DNA of 64,000 nt from Novispirillum itersonii (GTDB lineage Bacteria > Pseudomonadota > Alphaproteobacteria > Rhodospirillales > Rhodospirillaceae), in contig NZ_JACIIX010000003.1 of NCBI RefSeq assembly GCF_014205675.1, positions 124,001 to 188,000 on the forward strand, in the 5' to 3' direction. The translations under genes and the position numbers were made by a program. The notes under the pieces were generated by a model. The model saw only the letters and a program-made list of their open reading frames with translations, did no database searches and was not told the DNA's origin. Of this stretch, positions 43,818-53,407 are shown in pieces. Position 1 is the stretch's first letter; each line of letters opens with the position of its first letter.

Positions 43818-44624
43818 TTATCCGCCAACGGCAAGGGCATATCCGGCGGCGGTGAAGCGGGTCACGATCTGCTGGTTCAGGTCAGCCTTGACCGCCCCGA
43901 CATCAGACGCCGCACACCAGCCGCTGATCGAGATCTTCAGCCCGGCATCGCCAAGGGTGGCAATCACCGCTTTCGGCGCCGGGGACGGGTCAATCCGCTG
44001 ATCCGATCCGACCACCTCGGTCAACAGGGCAAGGGCGGCGGTGACATCCTCGCGGTATCCGATGTTCAGGGTAAAGTCGATCTTACGGCGGGGATTGGCC
44101 GATAGGTTGCGCAGGGTATCGCCCCACAGTTTTGAATTCGGAACGATCACTTTCACGTTGTCGGCGGTGGCCAGCTCGGTGACGAACAGCGACAGGCCTT
44201 TGACGGTTCCGGACAGGGCCCCGACCTCAATGGTGTCTCCGGCGCGGAAGGGGCGGAAGATCAGCAGCATCACCCCGGCGGCCACACTGGTCAGGGTGCC
44301 CTGAAGGGCCAGACCGATGGCCAGACCGGCCGCGCCGAGGATGGCGACAAAGCTGGTGGTGGCGACCCCGAACTTCTCCAGAACCGCGATGACGGTGAAG
44401 GCCAGAATGGCGTAGCGGACCAGAGAGGCGAAGAATTCGACCAGCATGCTGTCGCAGGCCTTGATCTTCGACAGGGTCCGGGCCACCCCGGCGGAAATCC
44501 AGCGGGAGGCAATCCAGCCGATCACCAGAATGATAATGGCGGCAATCACCTGAAGACCATACGTTGTGACAATCGCCACCAGCGTATCGGTCCATTTCAT
44601 GACAGTGGCCTGTAGCTGGTCCAT
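43818..44624 (-). CDS. Small-conductance mechanosensitive channel, MscS family
   Basis: A membrane channel that opens under membrane tension to release solutes at osmotic downshock. Three hydrophobic segments occupy about residues 15-110; the pore helix is the Gly/Ala-rich LGAAGLAIGLALQGTLTSVAAGVMLL (read in two parts), followed by the beta domain entry FRPFRAGDTIEVGALSGTVKG and the C-terminal cap region. At 268 aa it is the basic MscS form without extra N-terminal helices. It stands alone; a terminator separates it from the cysteine hydrolase gene upstream. Confidence 0.93.
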   Translation of the reverse strand: MDQLQATVMKWTDTLVAIVTTYGLQVIAAIIILVIGWIASRWISAGVARTLSKIKACDSMLVEFFASLVRYAILAFTVIAVLEKFGVATTSFVAILGAAGLAIGLALQGTLTSVAAGVMLLIFRPFRAGDTIEVGALSGTVKGLSLFVTELATADNVKVIVPNSKLWGDTLRNLSANPRRKIDFTLNIGYREDVTAALALLTEVVGSDQRIDPSPAPKAVIATLGDAGLKISISGWCAASDVGAVKADLNQQIVTRFTAAGYALAVGG

Positions 44625-44637
44625 CTGACCCTCCTGT

Positions 44638-44671
44638 AAAAAAGTCCCGGCTGCTCCGTGTCAGCCGGGAC
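44638..44671 (-). terminator. Terminator downstream of the cysteine hydrolase gene
   Basis: Read leftward, a perfect 10-bp stem (44671-44662 with 44653-44644) and 8-nt loop lead into six U residues. It lies 92 nt beyond the stop codon of the gene at 44764. Confidence 0.9.
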
Positions 44672-44763
44672 AGGATTCCTTCCTTACTGTGCCCGCAGCG
44701 GGGCTGACAGCAAAGGGATTATCAGGAGAGGCTCAGGATATCTCCGGGGCTGTTTCCGCTGTT

Positions 44764-45366
44764 TTACCGGTCGGGGATATCCGCCGGGCTGCTGACGATC
44801 CGGGCAATGGTGTCACTCAGGCCGCTCAGGGTCGCCTGATGCAGGGCATCGGCATCAATGGCTCCCCCCGCAGGCAATGGCAGGGCCCGGGTGGCGCTGG
44901 CGCTGTCAACGATGGTGACGGTCATCCCCAGCGCCGAGGCGGAATGGGCGGTTCCGGCAACACAGTTGTGGGTCATGAAGCCGACCAGAATCAGCGGCGG
45001 ATTGCCAAGGGCGTCCAGCCGCAGCTGAAGATCGGTTCCGGAAAAGGCGCTGGCCCGGGTCTTGCGGATCACCGGCTCCCCGTCCTGCGGGGCCAGATCC
45101 GGCAGGATCGCCCCACGCGGGCCATCCAGATCGAAGGCCCCACCGGGTGCCCCCTGATGGACGATGTGCAGCACCGGAGCCCCCACAGCGCGGGCACGCT
45201 TCAGCAGGGTGGCCGCTTCGGCCACGGCCGCCTCCAGTCCGGGCAGGGCCAGGGGGCCAGCCTGATATTCACCCTGAGCATCAATGATTATCAGGGCTGA
45301 TTTTTCCAGCGGCGGCGGAACCGGGTCGAGACCGCGCATCTGCTGAATGGTCTTGGGCTGGGTCAT
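44764..45366 (-). CDS. Isochorismatase-like cysteine hydrolase
   Basis: A member of the isochorismatase-like hydrolase family. The catalytic triad is recognisable: Asp29 in LIIIDAQGEY, Lys102 in IRKTRASAF and Cys135 in GFMTHNCVAGTA, with the usual cis-peptide neighbourhood just before the cysteine. At 200 aa it is typical. Substrates in the family range from isochorismate to nicotinamide and small amides, and none can be chosen here. The start ATG 45366 precedes the conserved core; the longer frame to 45489 looks unconserved. Confidence 0.85.
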   Translation of the reverse strand: MTQPKTIQQMRGLDPVPPPLEKSALIIIDAQGEYQAGPLALPGLEAAVAEAATLLKRARAVGAPVLHIVHQGAPGGAFDLDGPRGAILPDLAPQDGEPVIRKTRASAFSGTDLQLRLDALGNPPLILVGFMTHNCVAGTAHSASALGMTVTIVDSASATRALPLPAGGAIDADALHQATLSGLSDTIARIVSSPADIPDR

Positions 45367-45497
45367 GATCGGGGTCTCCGTCAGAGAGGCAGGAACAGGC
45401 CGGGGGTCGGCTCTGAAGGCATCTTCTCTCTGCGGACAGGCAGATAAAATCCGGAAATTTGCCGATATGGTCTGCAAAAATGCAGGCATTCTGACCG

Positions 45498-45532
45498 GAA
45501 AAAGCCGGTGCCCTGCGGCGACCGGCTTTTTC
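45498..45532. terminator. Terminator downstream of rdgB
   Basis: A perfect 12-bp stem (45498-45509 with 45521-45532) with an 11-nt loop, arms ending in A5 and T5. It directly follows the rdgB stop on the leftward strand and closes the rph-rdgB transcript. Confidence 0.9.
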
Positions 45533-45543
45533 AGGGTGCCATA

Positions 45544-46152
45544 TCAGGCGGTGAAGCAGCTTTCGACCAGTTTGGTGAAAGCCCGGGCCCGGTGGCTGAT
45601 GGCGTGTTTGGCCGTCGGGTCCATTTCCCCAAACGTCTGATCGTAGCCATCGGGGGTAAACATCGGGTCATACCCGAAGCCGTTGGTGCCCCGTGGCGGT
45701 GCGGTCAGGGTACCGTCAACGCGGCCCTCAAAGCATTCGGTGTGGCCGTCCGGCCAGGCGACGCACAGAACGCAGATGAAGGCGACGGCCCGGTCAGGAT
45801 TGGCACCGACCAGCCTGATCACCTTGCTCATTGCCATCTCGAAATCTTTTTCCGGTCCGGCCCAGCGGGCGGAATAGATCCCCGGGGCCCCATCCAGCGC
45901 GCTGACACTGACGCCGGAGTCATCGGACAGGGCCGGCAGATTGGCGGCTGTGGCGGCGGCCACGGCTTTCAGGATGGCATTTTCGGCATAGGTGGAGCCG
46001 GTTTCTTCCGGTTCCGGCAGATTCAGATCCCCGGCAGAGCGGACATCAATCGAAAACGGGGCCAGAAGATCACGGATTTCCCGGACCTTGCCAGCGTTAT
46101 GGCTGGCAACGATCAGGGTGTCACCGGCAGACAGGCGGCGGGGCGCGGTCAT
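45544..46152 (-). CDS. rdgB: XTP/dITP diphosphatase RdgB
   Basis: Removes non-canonical purine nucleotides such as dITP and XTP from the pool. The N-terminal [17 protein letters not shown] holds the nucleotide-binding motif, [26 protein letters not shown] the metal and base-contact region (in two parts), and [11 protein letters not shown] and SHRARAF follow. At 202 aa the length is normal. It is 11 nt after rph on the same strand, as usual in alphaproteobacteria (where hemW often follows; here it does not). Confidence 0.95.
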   Translation of the reverse strand: MTAPRRLSAGDTLIVASHNAGKVREIRDLLAPFSIDVRSAGDLNLPEPEETGSTYAENAILKAVAAATAANLPALSDDSGVSVSALDGAPGIYSARWAGPEKDFEMAMSKVIRLVGANPDRAVAFICVLCVAWPDGHTECFEGRVDGTLTAPPRGTNGFGYDPMFTPDGYDQTFGEMDPTAKHAISHRARAFTKLVESCFTA

Positions 46153-46163
46153 TGGTCCCTCCC

Positions 46164-46895
46164 TCAGGCCGGGGTGCGGGCAGCGGTCAGGGTCTCGGCC
46201 TGAACCACGGTCAGGCGGGCGATCCCGGCTTCCGCCAGATCCAGAAGCTGGTTCAGCTCGGCGCGGGTGAACGGCACGTCTTCGGCAGTGCCCTGCACCT
46301 CGATCACCTTGCCGCTGCCGGTCAGAACGAAGTTGGCATCGGCCTGCGCCGAGGAGTCCTCGGCATAATCCAGATCCAACACGGCGGCACCGTTGTACAG
46401 GCCGCAGGAAATGGCGGCGACGCTGTCAGTCAGCGGATGGGTCTTGATCTGTCCGGCCTTCAGGGCATGGTCAAAAGCCAGCGCCAGCGCCACATAGGCC
46501 CCGGTGATGGAGGCGGTGCGGGTGCCACCATCGGCCTGAAGCACGTCGCAGTCCACCTTGACCTGCATTTCCCCCATGGCGGTCAGGTCGGTGATGGCAC
46601 GCAGGGAGCGGCCGATCAGACGCTGGATTTCCTGAGTACGGCCGGACTGCTTGCCCTTGGCGGCTTCGCGGTCGGTGCGCTGGCCGGTGGCCCGTGGCAG
46701 CATGCCGTATTCCGCAGTCACCCAGCCCTTGCCCTGCCCGCGCAGCCACGGCGGAACCCGGGTATCGATGCTGGCGGTGCACAGCACGTGGGTATCCCCG
46801 AACTTCACGAGGCAGGACCCTTCGGCATGCTTGTTGACGCCGGTTTCAAGGCTGACGGAACGCAGTTGATCGGGGGAACGGCCGGACGGACGCAT
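46164..46895 (-). CDS. rph: Ribonuclease PH
   Basis: A phosphorolytic 3'-exoribonuclease that trims tRNA and other 3' ends. The N-terminal [12 protein letters not shown], the phosphate-binding [14 protein letters not shown], and [20 protein letters not shown] segments are family signatures. [24 protein letters not shown] completes the core (read in parts). The ATG at 46895 gives 243 aa, near the usual 238. It is probably co-transcribed with rdgB. Confidence 0.96.
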   Translation of the reverse strand: MRPSGRSPDQLRSVSLETGVNKHAEGSCLVKFGDTHVLCTASIDTRVPPWLRGQGKGWVTAEYGMLPRATGQRTDREAAKGKQSGRTQEIQRLIGRSLRAITDLTAMGEMQVKVDCDVLQADGGTRTASITGAYVALALAFDHALKAGQIKTHPLTDSVAAISCGLYNGAAVLDLDYAEDSSAQADANFVLTGSGKVIEVQGTAEDVPFTRAELNQLLDLAEAGIARLTVVQAETLTAARTPA

Positions 46896-46993
46896 GGGGA
46901 CTCCAGACTCTGGGTGAAAAAAACAGGGAGAACCGGGCCAAAGCGGCAACGGGGGCAGCCATGCCGCCCCCGCCGAAAACCGGTCTTTCCGTC

Positions 46994-48304
46994 TTACAGG
47001 ATAAATTTCGACAGGTCACTCTTCTTTGCCAGCGGCGCAATCCGGTCCTGTACATCGGCTCCGGTCAGGGTGATCGCCTCTCCGCTGCGGTCGGGGGCGG
47101 AGAAACTGATGTCCTCCAGCAGTTTCTCCAGCAGGGTATGCAGGCGGCGGGCCCCGATGTTTTCCACCGTGCGGTTGACCTCCGCCGCCAGTTCCGCCAG
47201 CGCGCTGATGGCGTCGTCGGCAAAGGTCAGCGTGACCTCTTCCGTTGCCAGCAGGGCGGTGTACTGCTTGATCAGGCTGGCTTCCGGTTCGGTCAGGATC
47301 CGGCGGAAATCGTCCGCTGACAGTGGCTTCAGTTCCACCCGGATCGGCAGGCGGCCCTGAAGTTCCGGCAGCAGATCCGACGGTTTGGCGGTATGGAAGG
47401 CCCCGGAGGCGATAAACAGAATGTGGTCGGTCTTCACCGGCCCGTGCTTGGTGCTGACGGTGGTGCCTTCGATCAGCGGCAGCAGGTCGCGCTGGACCCC
47501 CTCGCGGGAGACATCGGCACTGCGGGCTTCGGCCCGGGCACAGATTTTGTCGATCTCATCGAGAAAGACGATACCGTTGTTTTCCACCGCACTGATCGCC
47601 TGTTTGACCACCTGCTCCTCATCCAGAAGCTTGTCAGCCTCCTCGCGCAGCAGAACGCCGTAACTGTCGGAGACCTTCATCTTGCGGGTCTTGGTGGCCC
47701 CGCCGAAGGCCTTGCCGAACAGATCGTTCAGGTTGAGCATGCCCATCTGTGCCCCCGGCATGCCGGGAATATCGAGAGAGGGCATAGCGGTGCCGCCGGT
47801 ATCGCGGACCTGAAGCTCGATCTCGCGGTCGTTCAGGCTGCCTTCCCGCAGCATCTTGCGGAATTTCTGGCGGGTTTCCGGGCTGGCGCTGTCGCCGACC
47901 AGCGCATCCAGCACCCGGTCTTCGGCTGCCAGTTCGGCTTTGGCGGTGACCTGACGGCGCAGGGTGGCGCGGCTGTCCTGAATGGCATTTTCCAGCAGGT
48001 CGCGGATGATGCTGTCAACATCGCGGCCAACGTAACCGACCTCGGTGAATTTGGTGGCCTCCACCTTCAGGAACGGGGCCTGTGCCAGTTTGGCAAGGCG
48101 GCGGGCGATTTCCGTTTTGCCGACCCCGGTCGGGCCGATCATCAGGATATTTTTCGGCAGAATCTCGTCACGCAGGGCATCGGGCACCTGCTGGCGCCGC
48201 CAGCGGTTGCGCAGGGCAATTGCCACCGCCCGTTTGGCATCCTGCTGACCGACAATGTGACGGTCCAGTTCCGAAACGATTTCGCGCGGGCTGAATCCGG
48301 TCAT
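46994..48304 (-). CDS. hslU: HslU ATPase subunit of the HslVU protease
   Basis: The AAA+ unfoldase that feeds substrates to HslV. The N-terminal [17 protein letters not shown] is typical, Walker A GPTGVGKT is at residues 57-64, the pore GYVGRD is at about 85, and Walker [12 protein letters not shown] follows the I-domain insertion. The C-terminal tail ends in SDLSKFIL, the segment that docks into HslV. At 436 aa it is normal. It follows hslV by three bases under the heat-shock promoter. Confidence 0.97.
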   Translation of the reverse strand: MTGFSPREIVSELDRHIVGQQDAKRAVAIALRNRWRRQQVPDALRDEILPKNILMIGPTGVGKTEIARRLAKLAQAPFLKVEATKFTEVGYVGRDVDSIIRDLLENAIQDSRATLRRQVTAKAELAAEDRVLDALVGDSASPETRQKFRKMLREGSLNDREIELQVRDTGGTAMPSLDIPGMPGAQMGMLNLNDLFGKAFGGATKTRKMKVSDSYGVLLREEADKLLDEEQVVKQAISAVENNGIVFLDEIDKICARAEARSADVSREGVQRDLLPLIEGTTVSTKHGPVKTDHILFIASGAFHTAKPSDLLPELQGRLPIRVELKPLSADDFRRILTEPEASLIKQYTALLATEEVTLTFADDAISALAELAAEVNRTVENIGARRLHTLLEKLLEDISFSAPDRSGEAITLTGADVQDRIAPLAKKSDLSKFIL

Positions 48305-48307
48305 GGC

Positions 48308-48859
48308 TTACAGGCTCTCCAGCGTGACAGAGTGATTGGTGTAGATGCAGATATCCCCGGCGATTTTCATCGCTTTGCGGGCGATGGCCTCGGCATCCAG
48401 ACCGTCAATATCAATCAGGGCCCGGGCGGCGGACAGGGCATAGGCCCCGCCGGAGCCGATGCCGATCAACCCGTCCTCGGGTTCCAGCACATCGCCGGTG
48501 CCGGACAGGATCAACGAGGTTTCATGGTCGGCCACCGCCATCATCGCTTCCAGCTTGCGCAGATAGCGGTCGGTCCGCCAGTCCTTCGCCAGTTCCACGC
48601 AGGCCCGCTGCAACTGGTCCGGATACTGTTCCAGTTTGGCTTCCAGCCGTTCAAACAGGGTAAAGGCATCGGCGGTGGCCCCGGCAAAGCCGACAATCAC
48701 CTTACCCCCGGCCAGCGGGCGGACTTTCCGGGCACTGGCCTTCAGCACCGTATTGCCCAGAGTGACCTGTCCGTCACCGGCAACAACGACACGGCCGTTT
48801 TTTCGGACGGAGAGGATGGTGGTGCCATGCCAGGTGGCGCCGGTCGGTGACTCGTTCAT
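48308..48859 (-). CDS. hslV: HslV peptidase subunit of the HslVU protease
   Basis: The proteasome-like threonine protease of the HslVU complex. After the propeptide the mature Thr is expected at residue 13 (WHG then [19 protein letters not shown]). [34 protein letters not shown] spans the conserved middle (read in parts), and the C-terminal [21 protein letters not shown] follows. The ATG at 48859 (183 aa) is chosen, but ATG 48874 in frame adds only five residues and cannot be excluded. A RpoH-type promoter lies about 65 nt upstream. Confidence 0.96.
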   Translation of the reverse strand: MNESPTGATWHGTTILSVRKNGRVVVAGDGQVTLGNTVLKASARKVRPLAGGKVIVGFAGATADAFTLFERLEAKLEQYPDQLQRACVELAKDWRTDRYLRKLEAMMAVADHETSLILSGTGDVLEPEDGLIGIGSGGAYALSAARALIDIDGLDAEAIARKAMKIAGDICIYTNHSVTLESL

Positions 48860-48926
48860 TGGATTGGGAACCATACAGGAAGCGGGATGGGAAGGGGACC
48901 GGCGCTGAAGGCCATTCCAGCCGTCA

Positions 48927-48955
48927 AGATGGGGCAGGGTCAAACCGGGGTCAAG
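48927..48955 (-). promoter_or_regulatory. RpoH (sigma-32) heat-shock promoter of hslVU
   Basis: On the leftward strand CTTGACC (48955-48949) is followed by a 14-nt spacer and CCCCATCT (48934-48927), a full match to the CCCCATNT -10 element and to the CTTG core of the -35 of sigma-32 promoters. It lies at the right distance upstream of hslV. Confidence 0.85.
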
Positions 48956-49131
48956 GTTTGGCGGGATGGTTCTGCCGGGCAGGAGCCTGAAGGGGAGAAG
49001 GGGATGAAAATGCCCTCTATTTTCGTATTATAGAAAAAACACTCTTTAAAAGAGCAGAAACGCCTTTGCACAAATGGCAACCCTTGATAGATTTACTCAG
49101 CTAAAACAGCAATTTACTATCGTATAGGTTG

Positions 49132-49137
49132 TATAAT
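49132..49137 (+). promoter_or_regulatory. Perfect -10 hexamer upstream of the gene at 49171
   Basis: TATAAT, matching the sigma-70 -10 consensus, 34 nt before the ATG at 49171 and within an A/T-rich stretch. A matching -35 is not obvious (GCAATT at about the right spacing), so this is tentative. Confidence 0.4.
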
Positions 49138-49170
49138 CTGTTGAGTCAGCGAGGCAGGGGAGAGAACCCG

Positions 49171-49542
49171 ATGACCGGAGATCCGGGGAAAAGCAAAAAG
49201 ACCACAGCCGCCTGTGCCGGATCCGGTCCGATCGGGCTTGATGCAGATGGTCCTGTTGTCGCAACCCCGCCGGGCAAGGGGCTTTCCCCCCGGCGGCGGG
49301 CCGGGCTGCGCCACACGACGCCGCCCTTGCCGGAGCCATGCTCCGAATCTTTCAAGATTCTGGCCAGCCTGATCAGTGTTGCCGAACGCTTCAAGACAGA
49401 CCTCGGCACCCTCCGCCCTGAGTATCCTCAGATCTCGGAGGTGATACACTTCCTTGATATCGCCCAGCTCTCTGCTGAGCAGCTGTTGCCGAAATTTGCG
49501 CCTCCGGGGGGCATGATGCCCCGCCCGGATCCCAAAGGATAA
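49171..49542 (+). CDS. Small unknown protein, basic and proline-rich at its N-terminus
   Basis: I do not recognise this 123-aa protein. The first 55 residues are low-complexity Gly/Pro/Lys/Arg. A likely helical second half runs from CSESFKILASLISVAERFKT and on to EVIHFLDIAQLSAEQLLPKF, ending in a Pro-rich tail. AGGGGAGAG ahead of the ATG at 49171 is a good ribosome-binding sequence, and the frame is open to 49129 in any case. It converges on the XRE regulator 14 nt away. The A/T-rich upstream region is unlike its neighbours. Confidence 0.6.
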   Translation: MTGDPGKSKKTTAACAGSGPIGLDADGPVVATPPGKGLSPRRRAGLRHTTPPLPEPCSESFKILASLISVAERFKTDLGTLRPEYPQISEVIHFLDIAQLSAEQLLPKFAPPGGMMPRPDPKG

Positions 49543-49556
49543 ACGGCGAAAAGGGC

Positions 49557-50036
49557 TTAACCGTCGCGGCGGCCCATGCTGCGCAGCAGTTCCAGAACAT
49601 TCTTCCGCATGTCGGAGCTGGGAAGCTTCCAGTACGACCGCACCAGTTCCAGCGTCTCGTTCCGCGACAGCGGATCCTGCTCGTAGGACGGCAGACCGGC
49701 GACATCGGCCAGACCGGCCTGTTCCGGCAGGTTCTGGGTCGGGCGGCCGTCGGTGACATCCTTACCGATATCTTCAAAGAAGAAGGAGATTTCCACACCC
49801 AGAACCCGCGCCACATCATACAGGCGGGAGGCGGAGACGCGGTTAGACCCCCGCTCGTACTTCTGGATCTGCTGGAAAGTCACGCCAACGGCGGCGGCCA
49901 GCTGTTCCTGGCTGAGGCCAAGAAGGGTGCGGCGCAGGCGCATACGCTTGCCGACATGGACGTCTACCGGGTCCGGTCCGTATTCCTTGGCAGTAATCGG
50001 CTGGCGGCGGCGAGCCTTCGGCTTATCGTCAATCAT
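49557..50036 (-). CDS. XRE-family helix-turn-helix regulator
   Basis: A 159-aa regulator with a Cro/C1 HTH at about 28-86: VGKRMRLRRTLLGLSQEQLAA, then VTFQQIQKYERGSNRVSASRLYDVARVLGV (read in parts). The remaining helical region (SRNETLELVRSYWKL and MRKNVLELLRSMG) is typical of a conserved single-HTH family in Rhizobiales and Rhodospirillales whose role is not established. An ATG at 50036 with its start in a 382-nt gap from hisB indicates a separate leftward promoter. Confidence 0.88.
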   Translation of the reverse strand: MIDDKPKARRRQPITAKEYGPDPVDVHVGKRMRLRRTLLGLSQEQLAAAVGVTFQQIQKYERGSNRVSASRLYDVARVLGVEISFFFEDIGKDVTDGRPTQNLPEQAGLADVAGLPSYEQDPLSRNETLELVRSYWKLPSSDMRKNVLELLRSMGRRDG

Positions 50037-50418
50037 GTTGTTCGCACACCATTTGCTTGGTCAGTCCTAATGCCCGCCCAGTCCGCCGCGGTGATGCGCG
50101 GCGTTTCCCCGATTCAGGCATCTGCCCCGCCTGTTTGCGGCACATATCCCAATCCGGTAGGGCCGGAAAAAGGGTACGGGCGTACAGACCGGGGATTGAA
50201 CAATACGCGGGGTTGTTTGTGTGAACCAGTTGAAAGCGGGCAAGAATAGCGAGTAAGAGGTGTAATCCATACGCTTTTTTTGATCGTTTGGACCGATCCG
50301 GACCTTGGCGGGGCGGGGCGGGACTGTTACATAGCCTGAACCCCATCCACGTCACCTGACAGAATAACCGGCCCGCAGTGGCCTGTCTGTACCGGTGGCG
50401 ACAGCAGAGAGCAGATCC
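50037..50418. other. Intergenic region between the XRE regulator and hisB
   Basis: These 382 nt hold the divergent promoters of the XRE gene and hisB. I see a short T7 run at about 50274-50280 and nothing I can call an operator, terminator or small gene. Confidence 0.55.
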
Positions 50419-51018
50419 ATGCGTCAGGCGAGCATCGAGCGGAAGACCAAGGAAACCGAGATCAGCGTCAGCGTGAGCATCGACGGCACCGGCCAGTATG
50501 ATGTGTCGACCGGGATCGGTTTTCTGGATCACATGCTGGAACAGCTTTCGCGGCATTCCCTGATGGATCTGACGGTGCGCGCCAAGGGCGATACCCATAT
50601 CGATTTCCACCATACCACCGAAGACAGCGCGCTGGCGATCGGGACGGCGGTGTCGAAGGCCTTGGGCGACCGTGCCGGGATCCAGCGCTATGGTTCGGCC
50701 ATGATCCCGATGGATGAAACCCTGTCGCAGGTGTCGCTGGACCTGTCCAACCGTCCGTACCTGATCTGGAAGGTGGCGTTCCCCCGCGACAAAATCGGTG
50801 ATTTCGATACCGAACTGTTCAAGGAATGGTTTCAGGCGTTTTCGCAGACGGCGGGGATCACCCTGCATGTGCAGAACCACTATGGGGAAAACTGCCACCA
50901 TATCATTGAAAGCTGCTTCAAGGCGCTGGCCCGTGCCCTGCGGCAGGCCATGGAGATTGATCCGCGCAAGCCGGAGGCCGTGCCGTCGACCAAGGGTGTT
51001 CTGGGCGGCAGCCTCTGA
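50419..51018 (+). CDS. hisB: Imidazoleglycerol-phosphate dehydratase
   Basis: Histidine synthesis: dehydrates imidazoleglycerol phosphate to imidazoleacetol phosphate. Two metal-binding histidine-rich motifs are present: [20 protein letters not shown] and [14 protein letters not shown] near the N-terminus and [22 protein letters not shown] in the second half. Monofunctional form (199 aa). The ATG at 50419 is preferred over a GTG at 50395. The rest of the his genes follow after a 214-nt gap. Confidence 0.97.
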   Translation: MRQASIERKTKETEISVSVSIDGTGQYDVSTGIGFLDHMLEQLSRHSLMDLTVRAKGDTHIDFHHTTEDSALAIGTAVSKALGDRAGIQRYGSAMIPMDETLSQVSLDLSNRPYLIWKVAFPRDKIGDFDTELFKEWFQAFSQTAGITLHVQNHYGENCHHIIESCFKALARALRQAMEIDPRKPEAVPSTKGVLGGSL

Positions 51019-51141
51019 TCCGGCTGGCGGATCGGCTGCGGTAAACGCATGATCCATGTTCGGTGTGGGGTTTATCCCCGCGCCGGTTCCTGCTAAGACA
51101 GCGCAGGGCTGCCCCCACCGGGGTGTGGCCCTGTCGGTGTG

Positions 51142-51156
51142 CCGTGACCGTCACGG
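51142..51156. repeat. Short inverted repeat between hisB and hisH
   Basis: CCGTGAC C GTCACGG, a 7-bp perfect inverted repeat in the 214-nt hisB-hisH gap. It may be an operator or simply chance. A perfect TTGACA at 51175-51180 in the same gap lacks a recognisable -10. Confidence 0.4.
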
Positions 51157-51232
51157 TTCCGCCGGTCTTTCTGTTTGACAGTTCCGGCGCTGGTCCGTCC
51201 GTGACCGGGACAGATTTCTTTCGAGGACGCAG

Positions 51233-51877
51233 ATGACAGTAGCCATCATCGACTACGGCTCGGGCAATCTGCGCTCTGCCGCCAAGGCGCTTGACCGCGC
51301 GGTGCGCGAGGCTGGTCTGACCCAGACCATCCTGGTCACCAACGATGCGGATCAGGTCCGGAAGGCAGATCGCGTGGTGTTGCCCGGTGTGGGGGCGTTC
51401 GGGGACTGCAAGCGCGGGTTATCCGCCGTCCCCGGCATGATCGAAGCCCTGACCGAGGTGGTGCACCATCATCATCGTCCGTTCCTTGGCATCTGTGTCG
51501 GCATGCAGCTGATGGCGGAACGCGGGGTCGAGCACGGCACCTTCGAGGGGCTGGGCTGGATCCCGGGCGAGGTGTCGGCGCTGACCCCGTCTGATCCGAC
51601 CCTGAAAATTCCGCACATGGGGTGGAATGAGCTGGTGTTTGAACCCGGGGCCCATGCGGTGCTCGACGGGATTTCTCCCGGGGATCATGCCTATTTCGTC
51701 CACAGCTATCACATGCAGTGCGCGGATCCGGCGCACCGGCTGGTGACGGTGGACTACGGCGGGCCGGTAACGGCGATGATCGCCCGCGACACCATGGTCG
51801 GAACCCAGTTCCACCCGGAGAAAAGTCAGGCCGTCGGCCTGAAGCTGCTGACCAATTTCCTGCGCTGGACGCCATAA
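51233..51877 (+). CDS. hisH: Imidazole glycerol phosphate synthase, glutaminase subunit HisH
   Basis: Class I glutamine amidotransferase that supplies ammonia to HisF. The nucleophile is Cys88 in [10 protein letters not shown], and the His-Glu pair is in [10 protein letters not shown] near the end. [11 protein letters not shown] opens the protein. At 214 aa it is normal. It starts the hisH-hisA-hisF-hisE run with only 12 nt to hisA. Confidence 0.97.
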   Translation: MTVAIIDYGSGNLRSAAKALDRAVREAGLTQTILVTNDADQVRKADRVVLPGVGAFGDCKRGLSAVPGMIEALTEVVHHHHRPFLGICVGMQLMAERGVEHGTFEGLGWIPGEVSALTPSDPTLKIPHMGWNELVFEPGAHAVLDGISPGDHAYFVHSYHMQCADPAHRLVTVDYGGPVTAMIARDTMVGTQFHPEKSQAVGLKLLTNFLRWTP

Positions 51878-51889
51878 GGGGCCGCCGAG

Positions 51890-52633
51890 ATGATTCTGTT
51901 TCCTGCCATTGACCTGAAGGACGGGGCCTGCGTGCGGCTGCTGCGCGGCGAAATGGATGCCGCCACCGTTTTCAACACCTCGCCCGGTGATCAGGCGGCC
52001 CGCTTCCGGGCGGCTGGCATCGACTGGCTGCATGTGGTGGACCTGAATGGGGCCTTTGCCGGGCAGCCGGTGAATGCCGGGGCGGTGGATGCCATTCTGG
52101 CGGCGCTGGGGCCGGATATTCCGGTTCAGCTGGGCGGCGGCATCCGCGATCATGCCACCATCGACATGTGGCTGGATAAAGGGGTGCGCCGGGTGATCCT
52201 CGGCACCATCGCCCTGCGCGATCCGGCGCTGGTCAAAGAGGCCTGCCGCCGCCATCCGGGGCGGATTGCCGTCGGCATTGATGCCCGCAAGGGCATGGTG
52301 GCGGTGGAAGGCTGGGCTGAAACCTCTGATATCACCGCCGTCGATCTTGGCCTGAAGTTTGAGGATGCCGGGGTTGCCGCCATCATCTACACCGATATCG
52401 ACCGGGACGGGGCGATGGGCGGGCCGAACATCGACGCTACCGTTTCCCTCGCGGAACGTCTGTCGACGCCGGTGATCGTCTCCGGCGGGGTGTCGTCGGT
52501 GGCCGATCTGACCGCCGTGCGGGACCGGGCGGCGCAGATGGCCCGGGGCGAGATCGCCGGGGTGATTTCCGGGCGGGCCATCTATGACGGCAGCCTCGAT
52601 CTGGCTGAGGCCTTGGCCGTTCTGCGGGGATAA
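51890..52633 (+). CDS. hisA: Phosphoribosylformimino-AICAR-phosphate isomerase HisA
   Basis: (Beta-alpha)8 barrel enzyme that isomerises ProFAR to PRFAR. The catalytic Asp8 is in [14 protein letters not shown], and the second catalytic aspartate in [10 protein letters not shown] (about 165-174). The phosphate-binding QLGGGIR and VSGGVSS loops are present. Length 247 aa is typical. It lies between hisH and hisF with 6-12 nt gaps. Confidence 0.97.
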   Translation: MILFPAIDLKDGACVRLLRGEMDAATVFNTSPGDQAARFRAAGIDWLHVVDLNGAFAGQPVNAGAVDAILAALGPDIPVQLGGGIRDHATIDMWLDKGVRRVILGTIALRDPALVKEACRRHPGRIAVGIDARKGMVAVEGWAETSDITAVDLGLKFEDAGVAAIIYTDIDRDGAMGGPNIDATVSLAERLSTPVIVSGGVSSVADLTAVRDRAAQMARGEIAGVISGRAIYDGSLDLAEALAVLRG

Positions 52634-52639
52634 CACGCC

Positions 52640-53401
52640 ATGATGAAAATGCGCATTATCCCCTGTCTGGACGTCAAGGACGGCCGGGTGGTGAAGGGGG
52701 TCAACTTCGTCGGGCTGCGCGATGCCGGGGATCCGGTGGAGCAGGCGCGGGTCTATGATGCCGCCGGAGCCGATGAGCTGTGTTTCCTCGACATTACCGC
52801 CTCGTCGGATAACCGCGATACCCTGTATGATGTGGTGGCCCGCACTGCGGAACAGTGCTTCATGCCGCTGACTGTCGGCGGTGGGGTGCGGACCAACGAG
52901 GATATCCGCAGGCTTCTGCTGGCCGGGGCCGATAAGGTCTCGATCAACACCGCTGCGGTTCAGCGGCCGGAATTCGTCCGCGAAGCCGCCGAAAAGTTCG
53001 GAAGCCAGTGCGTGGTGGTGGCGCTGGATGCCAAATCCGTGGCCCCCGGAAAGTTCGAGATCTTCACCCACGGTGGCCGCAATGCCACCGGGCTGGATGC
53101 GGTGGACTGGGCGAAGCGGATGGCAGACTATGGCGCCGGAGAAATCCTGCTGACCAGCATGGACCGTGACGGCACCAAGCAGGGGTTCAACCTGCCGCTG
53201 ACCCGGGCTGTGGCCGATGCGGTGCCGATTCCGGTGATTGCCTCCGGGGGAGTCGGCACGCTGGAGCATCTGGCGGAAGGGGTTCTTGAGGGGCATGCCA
53301 CTGCGGTTCTGGCCGCGTCGATCTTCCATTTCGGGGAATACACCGTGCAGCAGGCCAAGGACTACATGGCCTCCCGCGGGATCCCCATGCGTATGGGGTA
53401 A
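52640..53401 (+). CDS. hisF: Imidazole glycerol phosphate synthase cyclase subunit HisF
   Basis: The barrel enzyme that makes imidazole glycerol phosphate and AICAR, with ammonia from HisH. The catalytic Asp11 is in [18 protein letters not shown], and the second in [22 protein letters not shown] and [15 protein letters not shown] loops bind phosphate. ATG 52640 or ATG 52643 may be used; this makes one residue difference. hisE follows by 6 nt. Confidence 0.97.
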   Translation: MMKMRIIPCLDVKDGRVVKGVNFVGLRDAGDPVEQARVYDAAGADELCFLDITASSDNRDTLYDVVARTAEQCFMPLTVGGGVRTNEDIRRLLLAGADKVSINTAAVQRPEFVREAAEKFGSQCVVVALDAKSVAPGKFEIFTHGGRNATGLDAVDWAKRMADYGAGEILLTSMDRDGTKQGFNLPLTRAVADAVPIPVIASGGVGTLEHLAEGVLEGHATAVLAASIFHFGEYTVQQAKDYMASRGIPMRMG

Positions 53402-53407
53402 TCCATC

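Larger units (their letters stand above)
48860..49170. other. Gene-free interval upstream of hslV and the small gene at 49171
   Basis: A 311-nt stretch. Its left part holds the hslV leader and heat-shock promoter. Its right part (about 49010-49140) is conspicuously A/T-rich for this genome, with TATAAT at 49132-49137 and several short T/A runs. Confidence 0.7.

Noticed and set aside
51175-51203. Promoter in front of hisH
   Set aside because: A perfect TTGACA is present, but at 17-nt spacing the next hexamer is TCCGTG, unlike a -10 element.
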